Source of the DNA: Hymenochaete sp. R1
Lineage: Eukaryota > Basidiomycota > Agaricomycetes > Hymenochaetales > Hymenochaetaceae
Assembly (NCBI GenBank): GCA_019400425.1
Contig: JAFREE010000120.1
Coordinates: 1-64,000, forward strand
Length of the DNA: 64,000 nucleotides
Direction of reading: 5' to 3'
Both the position numbers and the translations under genes were made by a program. The first letter of the stretch is position 1; every line of letters begins with the position of its first letter. Under the pieces are notes generated by a model. That model saw only the letters and a list, made by a program, of their open reading frames with translations, had not been told where the DNA came from and ran no database searches. Below, one piece after another: positions 9,801 through 20,519 of the stretch.

Positions 9801-10983
9801 GTTTCGTTTTCCTGAAAACAGACTTCAACCGTCGGCAACCACACTTATCTCGCAGACTGGGATGGTCGGATCGAGCATGTTGGTTCGCACCTTGCTTGTT
9901 TCCACGGAGGCAACTGGTTGTTGGGTGGCAGGCTTCTCCAGAATGAGACGATCGTCGATATTGGATTACAGCTCGTCGAGGCGTGTTGGAACACGTACCA
10001 AAGCACAGCGTACGTTCAATCCCACTCATTTTCACCGCTGTTTCTCGTTAATATTAACGATACCAAACGCTTATTTTCACCCTTGACCGGACACGGCGCC
10101 TAACCATTAACGCCCCACAGAACCGGCATCGGCCCCGAAGTCTTCGCCTTCATGTCCTCCGATGGCAACTTCACCGGCTCCGGCGGGCCCACGCCCGACC
10201 AACTCACCTTCTACAACGAGCACGGGTTCTACATCCTCTCGGGGGACTATATCCTGCGCCCCGAGGTGCTCGAGTCGAACTTCTACGCGTGGCGGGTGAC
10301 GGGGGACACGAAGTACGTGCAGCGCGCGAGGGAGGCGGCGGACAGCTTGAATCGGTTCACGAAGGTGAATGGGGCGTTTGCGGGGATTAATGATGTTGAT
10401 GATGGGGTGGATGGGGGTGGGTTTATTGATGATGAGGAGAGTTTCTTGTTTGCGGAGGTGTTGAAGTATCTGTGAGTGTTTCTTTTTTCCTTCTTTCTTT
10501 CTTTCTATCCTTCTGCGTCCGTTGTTGAATTCCATTATTCAGGTTCCTCACGTTCGATGACCCGGAACACATCTCCCTCGACAAATGTACGTACCCTCAC
10601 TCCATCACGAAAACACCTTTCCACCCATCCACACACACACACATCCCCGAATCAACGTCTAACCTCTCCCAACAGTCGTATTCAACACAGAAGCCCAACC
10701 CTTCCTCATCGAAGCCCCCCTCGGCACAACCGGCTCCCCCTCAAACTCCCTCCCTTTCCTCCCTTCCCCCGCCCAATCCAGCTCCGACTCTGGTGAGGAG
10801 CCGGTGCCGGACCCGGCGTTCAGCATCGCCCCGCCTCGGGCAACGGCGGCGACGGCGTCGTTCGTGTCTGTGAGCGCGGGGCCGAACGCGAGTGGGGTGA
10901 GCGTGCCGGGGCCGAGTGGGTCTGGGGTGGCGGCGATGACGGTTGGGGTCGGGTCCGGGGTTGGGGTTGGGGTTGGGTTGTGA
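6888..10983 (+). CDS. GH47 class I alpha-1,2-mannosidase, secretory pathway
   Basis: Fourteen exons: 6888-7264, 7413-7533, 7657-7730, 7832-7967, 8638-8697, 8783-8806, 9008-9033, 9149-9287, 9484-9572, 9678-9720, 9822-10009, 10121-10471, 10543-10586, 10676-10983 (659 aa). The enzyme trims alpha-1,2-linked mannose from N-glycans, as part of processing or degradation of glycoproteins. Family signatures in order: FTEAYETYRKIAFGHDDLMP near the start of the domain; FNDGRNGWGASIVDGMPT; the catalytic-acid region FETTIRYVGGLLASF; TWGGGSDSYLEYLVKYP; HLACFHGG; and the calcium-binding Thr-Glu in FNTEAQP near the end. An N-terminal hydrophobic segment (CIATLLLAHTLLVLLVSA) is a signal peptide or membrane anchor. 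The tail after the domain is unusual: rich in Gly, Val and Ser, ending in a VG repeat, possibly a GPI-attachment signal. The fourth intron (7968-8637) is much longer than the rest. Confidence 0.9.
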
Positions 10984-11736
10984 GCTGATGGGTTGTCCTG
11001 TTTCCTGTTGCTATTGAATAAAAGGGTTAGATGTTGGCGGAAGTGATCAGCGTGACTGACTTTTTCTTTTTTATTCTTTTGGACGTTTGAGGCTTGCTTT
11101 CAAGTTAGTGTATTGGCCACTTACCCTTTCCTTTCGCTCACTGGCATTCACCCGCTCCTTTCTTTCCTTTCTTCTCTCCACCAGCTCTTCGCTCGCCACC
11201 GTCACAGACCAGTTGCCTGTCTTTTTATTTCTTCTTGTCGCTTTCTTGTGGCCCGTGATGGTCTCGGTGCGCATCATGATTGCGTGGTGTAAATCAGGGC
11301 CTAACATTGAAGTCTCCGCCGACTTGTTCTCGATACTGATTGGGTTCTACATGGCTGTGCTGTCTTTACTGCATTGACATCGACAATCACGCTTATGACC
11401 GTTCAGAAAAAAAGTTCTCATCAATGCATGGCGTAGCCCGACCGTCGAAAGGTATTCTATCAGATCAATACGACACACACAAACACATATACATGTACAC
11501 GTATGTACATCCCGTAACACTTAAGATGGCGTTCGCCTGGTGGTGGTGTCGGTCAATCATTAATGAAGGAACAAGTCATGGAAATCCGATAAATTACAGA
11601 ATAGCGTTATGCACGATACGACTCGGATACGTCCTTTGATTCTCTTAGTCCTACCAGTTTGCGTAGCGATTATGCATGGATAGATAGATAGATAGAGGCG
11701 CCCCCAATCCCATCCATCGATTCATCGTTGGAAAGT
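10984..11736. other. Convergent intergenic region, no gene seen
   Basis: Lies between the 3' ends of the GH47 gene and the sphingomyelinase-like gene, so it should hold both terminators and 3' untranslated regions. A GATA tetranucleotide run occurs near 11680. The open frames here begin with TTG and show no family resemblance. Confidence 0.5.
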
Positions 11737-14680
11737 CTACTCATTCGTTTCGTCCACGTCCACCTGCGCCTGCGCTGCGCCCCACAAGACGAGTCGACGC
11801 ATGATGAGGGGCAGGGCGCTGCCTTCGCATGAGTGATGCGAGGTTGGGTCGTTGACTCCTTCAGTGTAAGCGTCGAAGTCGAGGTTGAGGTCGAAGGCTT
11901 GTTCGGATTGGGAGTCAAAGTGAGGCGGGGATATGATGATATCGTTTAGGCTTTGTCGGAACTGTGTGTTTATCGGATGAATGTCATCGATAGGAAAGAA
12001 ACCGAACGAACGAACAAAAAAACAAAAACAAAAATAAGAAAAGGGTATTAACACGGGAACGAGAGTGAGTTTTTTCCGGAAAAAAAACGCAAAAGAAAAA
12101 CACATACACAGCTATTCTCCGAACGCATGCCCCTAATATCACATATAGTCCGATTCCGGTACTCTTCGCTGAAGCTCCTCCTTCGTCCCCCCTTTGAACG
12201 ACGTGTCCTTCGATCGACGTAATCCCCGAACGTCGAGTTACTGGACTCGAACACCTCTGTGAGGCGGTGCCAGAATGCGGCGTCCAGGGGAATGTGGGAG
12301 GGGAGTTGTAATGGAGTGTTATGTGAATGATGCGTGGAAGTGTTTTTGTAGACGTCAGGGAAGGTGGATGCGACGAGGGGGCCGTATGACGATCGGGCGC
12401 TGTAGTAGAGGCCCCATGTAGCTGCAATAGATCGAGCAATTAGACAACTATATATGGTTCTAGGATATAGATGCTTACGATTGGTGTGATAGTCAGGGTG
12501 TGACATATTGGCTAAAGTACAACTTCGGTGAGATGATTCCTTCGCGGAATGCTTTTAAACGCGTACCGATGTAGACTTTTACATCCATGATATCATAAGT
12601 GTCGGGATCGACATCATAAACTGTGAATGCTGGGTTTCCGTCTACGAAACAAAGTTAAATTATTAGACAAAAAAACAAGTGGCCCTAGACTTTGAGGTAA
12701 GATCGTACTTGTAGGTGTCAACGAAGGCGCAACCAGGCCGAAACTCATCGCATTCTCAGCTCTCTGATCCGAGTAGTTGGTGTAAGCCAACTGGAACTCA
12801 TCATAATGCGTGTGACCGTAGAATTGCCCGGCGATAGTGTCACGGTATCTACTGACGACTTGGTCGTAGTAGTTTGACTGTCGTTATTCATCAGAATTTT
12901 TGTAGACTCCACGGGCCATGGGAAGACGTGACGAACCTGATCACGCAAGGCATCGCCGGACCCAGGTGGCATGTGAGCGATGATCCAAGCCCTCTGGCCC
13001 GCTTTCTCGGCTGCGTCGAGTTCCGTCACGAGGAATGCGATTATACCATTGGGGTCAGGCCTGAAAACCTGCATTCAGGGGGAAAGCCTCGCTAGTCTTA
13101 ACAGAACACTCACTGGAAGGCATCACTGTCGTAGAGCCAAAAGCTGCTACGAATGAGAGGCCGTCTAATGTTCGACTGACGGACTTACTCACTTGAACTT
13201 ATACCAATACAAGGAATTTATGGATATAAGCCTTAGAAAAATGGTAAGCATGTGTCACGAAGATTGCTTGCGGGCCTTACTTCAATTTGGTTCCCGGATG
13301 TACTACTGCATACGATCCGGATTCGTGTTGGACGTGTGAAGAACCCTCATTTCCTATCCAACGCTAAGAGTACTTAGATTATGTGGCAGAAATTGATCTA
13401 GGATGCTGTGACTTACGTTCCAGTCTTCGCTCAGAAGCCGAAAGACCCAGTCCGTAGCATTTTGTTCATCCGATGATAAACGAGGGAATTCATTGGTTGG
13501 ATAAACGTCACTACGAGTCGTTCAAAGACTGTCTGGCCTTTCGTAATTGAATTACGCACTGATTGCCTATAAATGCGTTGTAGGGTTAGTCTAATGAAGC
13601 AATGAAGAGTTATGAAACACACCCAGGGACCCGTAAAATTTATTGGACGATGACAGATTGGAAAAGAGCTGTTCATGAAAACCGTGGATTTCATCCCTGA
13701 CTACGCTGCTATTTCGTAAGACAAGTCCAAACAAGATAAAAAGGCCAGAACGAACCTTTGGGAAAGAAGCCAGTTTGCATCTAAACAACTTCATGGGTAC
13801 CTCTGCATCGAACAACGATCGAGAAACGGGAACTTACGTTCGACGACATCGCCACTTGAAATGGTGAAATGGGCATTAGGCACATGCTCTCCGATTGCAG
13901 CTAGCAAACTATCTGCTAAACGGACAGGGGAGTCGCAACGACGATTTCCAAAAGGCTCGGCAGGGATCTGGATATCGTCCTTCTTCTCATCGTCAAAATT
14001 CCTGCAACAAATGTATTTGGTACAGTTCGCTTCTGACCCGACCTTATCGAAAATTTCAGCAAGCTATCTGGTTTTAGGTATGGATTGAGTCACACCGTAT
14101 ATTGAGGGTCAATGTGCATGTCACTCAAATGAACGACCTGGAAAGGTTCCATCCTTCCTGGTCGCCTTTCCAACGAACTTGCAGCGGGTCGGTCATCTGG
14201 GAAAGGAACGTCGTACTCCATGACAGGCTCAATGTCACACATTCCAAACAAAGCATTGCAGAGCAGTCTCGATGTGCGGCCACTGATCGATATTCGTCTA
14301 AGGGCGTTCGCAATTATGGGCCCTTGTGCGCCAATGTCGCCCTCGCAAATGTCCGGATCTTGTAACTTTCAAAATCGATGAAGGTCCGAGTTCGAAGCAC
14401 GAGGACAAAATGAACTTACCTTTCTTGCTTTGCAAATACGCACCATAGACGACACGAAAGCATTATCGCCGATTGCAGCCAGGCGCTTCAAAGGTACGAG
14501 GAGAGCCTGACAAGACCTGCAGCTCTTCATGAGGCTGGCATTGTGTGCCGCTTCGAGTATGTCATCGGTGGGTTGTGAATGTGCATCATAAGAGCCGAGA
14601 AAAACCTGCGATCCTTGCCCGACACTGAATTGCACCAAAGATAAGGTTGCAACGGCGATGACTGGAAGTCCGAGTCTCAT
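11737..14680 (-). CDS. Acid sphingomyelinase-like secreted phosphodiesterase
   Basis: Multi-exon gene on the minus strand. Exon 1 is 14419-14680 and exon 2 is 14096-14365; several short exons follow, not all fixed, down to a stop at 11737. The N-terminus MRLGLPVIAVATLSLVQFSVG is a signal peptide. A Cys-rich saposin-like stretch follows (CRSCQ, RICK, DICEG). Then come the metallophosphoesterase motifs: LSDMHIDPQY (metal-binding Asp and His), SGDVVE, AHMPPG and GHTHYDEF. Near the end, NYSDQRAENAMSFGLVAPS-type sequence and a C-terminal extension match the sphingomyelin phosphodiesterase (SMPD) layout. It is expected to cleave sphingomyelin or related phosphodiesters outside the cell or in vacuole-like compartments. 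It is convergent with the GH47 gene. The exact substrate is inferred from the family only. Confidence 0.85.
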
Positions 14681-15881
14681 CTCCGTCCACTATGATCCAG
14701 AGGAGGGTCTTGCACCCACAAGTCCCTCCGAGTCTCCGACTTGACACTGACACTAGTACTATCCGTAGATGCTTTGGTTTCCAGTCGTTTGAGAAAGATG
14801 CGGTCCGCGAGTCTGTAGTTGGCTGAGAAGGTGGGAGGAGAAGTGGAAGGGATACAGGAGGTCTCCACATCAAGAGCCGCGACGCGAACAGACGACGGAA
14901 CGTGTGAAGACACACATGTCTACGCGTCTTCCGAAATGTTCGGACTCTCGTTCAACCAGTATCACACGTTTTACTAGTCATACAAAGTCTGGAAATCTGA
15001 ATTGAAGTATTTTTGCGCATAAACACTCTCATTATTTGGTGTAGTCGATTCAACGACGTCTTCTACATATTAATATTATGATATTATCAATGAACACACC
15101 TTAGGCGTACTACTTTTGGTCAAATGAGATTACAGGCCAGTGACCGGCGGAATTTTAATCCGGGTCCAAAATCTGCAGATGCCTGCTCAATAATCACCGA
15201 TGTCTCTAAAATCGAGTAAGAACATTACCAATTTGTTCACATATTATATCGTCTCCAGCCCCAAAGTAAAGTCTGCCTCGTTCGACCTATTCATCGCCGT
15301 GAAGAGATTGCAAAGGGATATTGAAGGCATACTGGACACCCTCAGGCCCGGGTACCACCCAGTAGTTCGTTAGGAGACCCACTGAATGCAATTTAATCAT
15401 TTTAGACATTGTTCATCGAGCGGTACGTGTGGCAAGGCGCATGACAGTGCTGGCTGTGCAATTGGGACTGTTGCGGACCAGTATTTGGTAAGTGTGTCCA
15501 ACCTGGGTAAGTGGAGCGGGCCAAGGCACTCTGAGATGGGTGCACTTCGCGAACGCCTCTGAATATCGACGAACCATTGTCCTCAGGAAATCAAGAGTGT
15601 AAGGTCCAGTGCAGCCAGCATTTCCTCCTTTTAATCTCTTACAGTAGCGAGTCAAGCAAGGCACGCCGTGAGCAGCGCTGTGGCTTGCCCGGAGGTCCAA
15701 GTGGTTACACCGTCCCCAACTCGGACCAACCCGCGCGCTGGGGCCTGTGCACTCGACCACAGCTTCTCTCTATAAATCAGCCTTCACTCACCAGAAGATT
15801 TTCGACCTCAGTCTCGCTCACATTGAGTCTCCTGCAGCTTTCTTTTCAACACAAAGCTTTCTGGCCTTTGTTCTCTTCGCA
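14681..15881. other. Intergenic region with a possible small exon pair
   Basis: Mostly the divergent promoter region of the sphingomyelinase-like (-) and HMG-box (+) genes. Two stretches look somewhat coding when joined across an intron: about 15271-15351 (FDLFIAVKRLQRDIEGILDT) and about 15405-15491 (VHRAVRVARRMTVLAVQLGL), giving an amphipathic helical peptide. No start codon or family could be assigned, so this may be a gene relic. Confidence 0.3.
15771..15776 (+). promoter_or_regulatory. TATA box of the HMG-box gene
   Basis: TATAAA preceded by a CTCTC tract, 106-111 bases before ATG 15882, a typical spacing for fungal promoters. Confidence 0.5.
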
Positions 15882-16946
15882 ATGGACTTCTCAGCGTATA
15901 TGGGTACGGCAGCTGATGCTAGCGCCCCCAGTTGGGTATTTCTGCAGGATCAACATACGACTCACCACACAAGCAGTAGCGGCGCACCATCACAGACTCC
16001 GGCCTTTCCCTCCCAAAATAACTCCAAGGGCGTCGACGAATCCTTTCGTATCTTGCGCCCCAAGAACGCGTTCTTTCTCTTTCGCCAACACATGCTTACC
16101 GAGCAGGCTGACCACCCCAGACTACTCGCCGCCCATCACAATATCACCGAAAAGTCGAAGATACTTGGTCTAATGTGGAAGTCCATGAACGAGATCGAGA
16201 AGCAAGTCTGGAGGGATAAGGCGGCTGCGGAAAAAGCGAAGCATTCGGAGATGCACCCGAACTACAAGTTTAAACGAATCCCAAAAGGACAAAGGAAGCT
16301 GGAGAAAGCGAGGGCGAGGAGGAGGCAAGAGTTACAGGCCGAGGCTGTGATTAACGATATTGAAAAACCAGCGCCAACTGCGAGTCGGGAGGAGATGGTG
16401 GAGTTCATCAACTCGCAATTTAAAGCGGCAAAGGAGAGGGCGTTGAAGGAGACGAAGGAGAAGAGCCCTACTTCGACAGAGGAATCAGTATCATCAAAAA
16501 CACCAACCCAGCACGTCAATACGAACGTACCGGCTGGATGGCAAGCATTGGCGGCTGTGTTCCACAACCAACGCACTCCAGTAAGTTTTCCCTGCATTCG
16601 ATTTCGTCTTCACTCTGCTAAAACAGTGATTTAGCCCGACTCTTCCAAGTCTTCGCCAAATGGCTCACAGGTGTATGCGCAGACGCCTGCCGCAACCCTC
16701 AACTGGAGAAACTTATACACGATCTACCAGGAAGACGCGCAGGCCGTGGCGAGTTCGAGCAAAAACGTGCAAGTCAAGCCGACTGTAGACACCAATTCGA
16801 CTTGGACACAGATAGGACAAAATTCTGGCGCCAGTAATTATTACGCGCCGCCCAACCCCAATCCGAACCTAAGAAGTGACCCTAATTGGAACATTTACCA
16901 GTTCTACCTGGCGAACCGAGACCAGTGCTCCCGTTACTACCAGTAG
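15882..16946 (+). CDS. HMG-box DNA-binding protein
   Basis: Two exons, 15882-16580 and 16635-16946, giving 336 aa. ATG 15882 was chosen because the open frame upstream begins with a non-ATG codon and a TATA box lies 106-111 bp before it. The HMG domain spans about residues 60-125: ILRPKNAFFLFRQHML, then ITEKSKILGLMWKSM and a WRDKAAAEKAKHSEMHPNYK helix, followed by a very basic RKLEKARARRRQE stretch that may act as nuclear signal. The RPKNAF/PNYK wording is that of sequence-specific fungal HMG factors (the MATA_HMG/Ste11-like group). The rest is low complexity with no second domain. Probably a nuclear transcription factor; the target genes are unknown. Confidence 0.8.
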
Positions 16947-17368
16947 GTCTTAGACGAAGAATTGTCTTGGGATTCTTCGTCATCGTCCGGCATGACCAGG
17001 CAACTCAGCAGAATATTCCCCATATGTTTCTTTTCTTTGGACATTTGCATTCTATCGTGCTTATACTTGTCAATATTACACTGTACATTACACACTGCAA
17101 CATATCAACTCACCCATTCAGTTTTACTTCGAAAGGCAGCGACCGGCGTTCTTCTTCGTTGTCTTGTCAAAAAAAACTTGTGCGATCAACGTCCTATCCA
17201 AGCAACTTGTATCCGTCTGAAGATTTACGACGCAGAGAAAGTGGATCCTTAAAACGGCGGTAGAAGTTGCAAGTGAAGTTATTCCACGCCATACCGGTAC
17301 CGGTGAAGCGCGCGCATTGGTCACCGACTCCCATGATCTACTAGGATTACACTCTGTCCTTGTCAATC
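16947..17368. other. Intergenic region, no gene seen
   Basis: Holds the 3' end of the HMG-box gene and the upstream region of the ligase gene. Nothing else was recognised. Confidence 0.5.
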
Positions 17369-18799
17369 ATGACCATTGAAGCAAGCTCATCGTCAACGGA
17401 GGCACCCTTCTCAGCAGAGACGTACTTTAGAACAGAACCGCCCCCTTCGTCGTTAGACGCGGATATTCAGAGCGTGAGGGCCTTCGTCGCACGGCACGCG
17501 CAGGCGGGTAGGAAGGTCGTTCTCGTTACAGTACGTATCTAATTCCAGCTGTGTCTCCTGTACATTTTCTTGCGGCTTGGTTTCGATGAGAAGTAACAAT
17601 GCTGAACTAACGAATTTGATGAATTTTAGAGCGGAGGAACTACCGTGCCATTAGAACTCAACGTGTGAGTCGAAGCGTCGACCTTCCGGACTCTGAATGT
17701 TCCCTCATCTCGGCCTCCTGTAGAGTTCGTTTTCTGGACAACTTCAGCGCCGGTGCGTCGCCAGCCTTTGCAGATCCCTGGCCGCCTTTCATTCTGCTCG
17801 TGCTTCGATGTGAGGTTAACACGCTGTGTAACAGGTACGAGAGGAGCAACGTCTGCGGAATACTTCCTTCGGGCCGGCTATGCTGTCATCTTCATGCACC
17901 GACAACACAGTCTCCAACCATTCAGCCGGCATTATTCCCATTCCACGAACCCATTTCTAGACTTCCTTGAGCTAGAAGACCAAGGAGACGTAGCAGGCTC
18001 GAAACATTCTTCTCCATCGAAGATATCTGTGCGCTCATCGGACCCGCAACACCTTCGAGACGTCCTTGCAGCGTACAAGGCAGTGCACAAAGAAGAGACT
18101 CTCCTTACGCTCACTTTTGTCACGGTGAACGAATATCTATGGCTCTTGCGGGCCGTATCGAAGGAATTGGCGGTACTGGGGAGGGGTGCGTTGTATTACC
18201 TGGCCGCCGCCGTCAGCGATTTCTTCCTGCCCCGGGAAAAGATGGTGCTTATGCTCACTCATGTTTCGCTTTCTTATGTATATCGACATGTCTAATGGAA
18301 TATTGCAGAGCGAGCACAAGATACAGTCTGGAAAGGGAAGTTTGGTGCTTGAGATGGATCAGGTCCCGAAGATCCTGAAGCCGATGGTGGACGAATGGAC
18401 ACCAGAGGGGTTTATCGTGTCCTTCAAAGTATGTGGAATATTTGAAATGTTAGATGCACCCTGGCCTAATCTTCTTTGAAATGGCTTTTGAATATAAAGC
18501 TCGAAACCGAGATGGAGCTCCTCATTCCCAAGGCTCGTGGGGCTCTCGAACGATACGGCCATCAAATTGTGGTGGGGAACGAGCTTCATCGACGGAAGTA
18601 CGAGGTTATATTCGTAGCACGCAAGCAAGAGAATGGAGAGATTCTCTCGTCATCGTCGTTGGCAGCGAACGGGTTCGATGAAATTTGGCTCCGGATAGAC
18701 GAGAAGGCTTCGAACGGGGGGAAGGAGATTGAGGAAGATATTGTCGACGAGCTCGTTCGGAGACATAGAGTGTGGTGTGAAAGTAGTAAGACTGCTTGA
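17369..18799 (+). CDS. CAB2: Phosphopantothenate-cysteine ligase (coenzyme A biosynthesis)
   Basis: Six exons: 17369-17530, 17630-17664, 17724-17752, 17835-18244, 18309-18428, 18500-18799 (351 aa). It joins 4'-phosphopantothenate to cysteine, the second step of CoA synthesis, in the cytosol. Family signatures: [30 protein letters not shown] (substrate/nucleotide-binding loop), [35 protein letters not shown], and FKLETE followed by [16 protein letters not shown]. The length fits eukaryotic enzymes. The start is the first ATG in frame; the longer frame upstream starts with TTG. Confidence 0.92.
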
Positions 18800-20519
18800 G
18801 GAACGTCACGAAGAGTATGGCCCGTTTCAGACAGAGTGTATGATAGCTATATTTAAATTATCGTCTCTGAACAGTCTAGCAGATTTGTGTTGCGGCTTTT
18901 GACGACTGGTAAGAATCCTATGCCAGGTGAATGTTTCAACACATAAATGCAGACGCTCAGATTCGTGGCTATTCCTCTAGCAGGCCGAAGGAGTATACAC
19001 CGATCATCAAGCTTCCCATTCGACACGTCGAAAACCTACGCGCGGAAATTCGGTCTCGGGTTCAAGTTCATTTGGAAAAAAATGAGCCTTCAATTGCACT
19101 TCAGATGTCAGCAATTCTCGGACAATCATTCAAACGCTGATTGTAATAAACCAACTACAAGGACCCAACTGGCAATGTTCTCGAATACGAAGACGGTTTC
19201 TTGAATTCAGTGAAGTCCTTGTATCAAACGATATCTCGTCAATTGGACCGCTTCTTCGACGACTATGAAGCTACAAAGCTCCCCTTTTCGTACCTTTGCA
19301 CCCATATGTTGTGGTATAAGGAGCCAAACGATAGCTTACTTGCAACTTCACCATACTTGCTCACTCTGACGCCATCACATCCGCTGTAAGTTACTCATTG
19401 GTTTGTGAATCAAAGTGCGAGATCCTGAATAAGAGATTTAGAGCAAAGAGTAGAAATAGAGCAGGCAGAACTCGGAGACGATTGGTTGTCTCGTCGATTC
19501 ATCGGATTTCAATTTGGATCCGGTCTGGTCGTCGTGTATGTGCTTACAAAGCCGTTATAGAAACAGAAACCTTGGTGAAGGCGGAGAATGAACGGCCATC
19601 ATGATGTTCAGAGCATACATTGATACAATGCGTGAGAGCTAGACAGGTACGAGCTGCTAACGAGCACAGTCATTAAGCACTCATCCGCTCAAAGGGTATA
19701 CGTGTATCCCAAAATGTTGAAGTTCTTGGATCTCTGATTCTCCACCAGCGCCCCGTTTATGCTCATACTTTTTTTTTTATTAAGAAAAAGACTCTACGTG
19801 TCGACAAGCTTAGCCAATGAAGCACTTTCTCTGGGGTACCGATAGTAAAAAAGATTCAAGCTTCTACGCACAAAAGTGGTCGTATGACACGATTGATTGA
19901 TCCGTTGACGAGAAGACAAGTTGAGGTCCGGAGTAAGCCCAAAGGTACGGTCGAGGACGAAGATAGATAGCGTTGTCTGATATGAATGAATGAGGAATCC
20001 ACGATCTAAACGGGAGATCTTCAGGGCGTAGCTTTATTAGAGGTACCTCGTTGTTGACGTCGTCGCTCGTCCGACCTGACTTCTCGAATTCCCAGGGTTG
20101 ACAACGGTGAGCGGCGTCGAGCAGGACGTTGGCGACGACGAAGAGATGGGGTAGAGAGCCGCAGAGCAAAGAATTGAGGGTATGGGTCGGGTGAGGTCGT
20201 CATCAGCCGTCGACTCCGACTGTGGAGCGCCAAAGGCCAGCTCACCTTCACCCTCTCTTTCCCGTTTCTCATCTCTTCACCACCATCTTCCCTTCTCAAT
20301 AACTTCCTCATCGTCTTCAACGGCGACGACGACTGCGACAACAACAACGACGGCGTTACTCACGGCGCCGGAGTGCTTGCATTGCTGCTATCGACGCTGC
20401 GGGTGACAACGTCGACTACACACGTCATTCATCATTCATCTAAAAACAAAGCCAGCTTCCACTCGCGTCTATCCATTTCGCCACCCTTCCCCCTTTCCGT
20501 CCTCCATCGTCGTCTCCCA
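18800..20519. other. Mostly non-coding stretch with possible gene remnants
   Basis: The interval between the ligase and RRM genes. Candidate coding pieces are listed separately at 18931-19559. From 19600 to 20180 nothing convincing was seen. The last 300 bases before 20520 are C/T-rich and contain ATG 20182 followed by a Ser/Thr-rich open frame, which may be the 5' leader of the RRM gene. Confidence 0.4.
18931..19559 (+). CDS. Possible short gene or gene fragment, not recognised
   Basis: Three stretches on the plus strand look coding by composition. 18940-19138 encodes YTPIIKLPIRHVENLRAEIR and a hydrophilic helix. 19162-19389, after an acceptor at about 19161, encodes a stretch including SLYQTISRQLDRFFDDYE. 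About 19436-19559, after a further intron, encodes RRFIGFQFGSGLVVVYVLTK. The frames can be connected by GT-AG introns, but the start is not clear and no family was recognised. It could be the remaining C-terminal part of a membrane protein gene. Confidence 0.25.

Noticed and set aside
11087..11377. 96-codon hydrophobic plus-strand frame
   Set aside because: It starts with TTG and lies between convergent 3' ends; the hydrophobicity comes from T-rich 3' sequence.
15413..15760. 115-codon minus-strand frame
   Set aside because: It overlaps the HMG-gene promoter and TATA region, has no ATG-supported start and no family resemblance.
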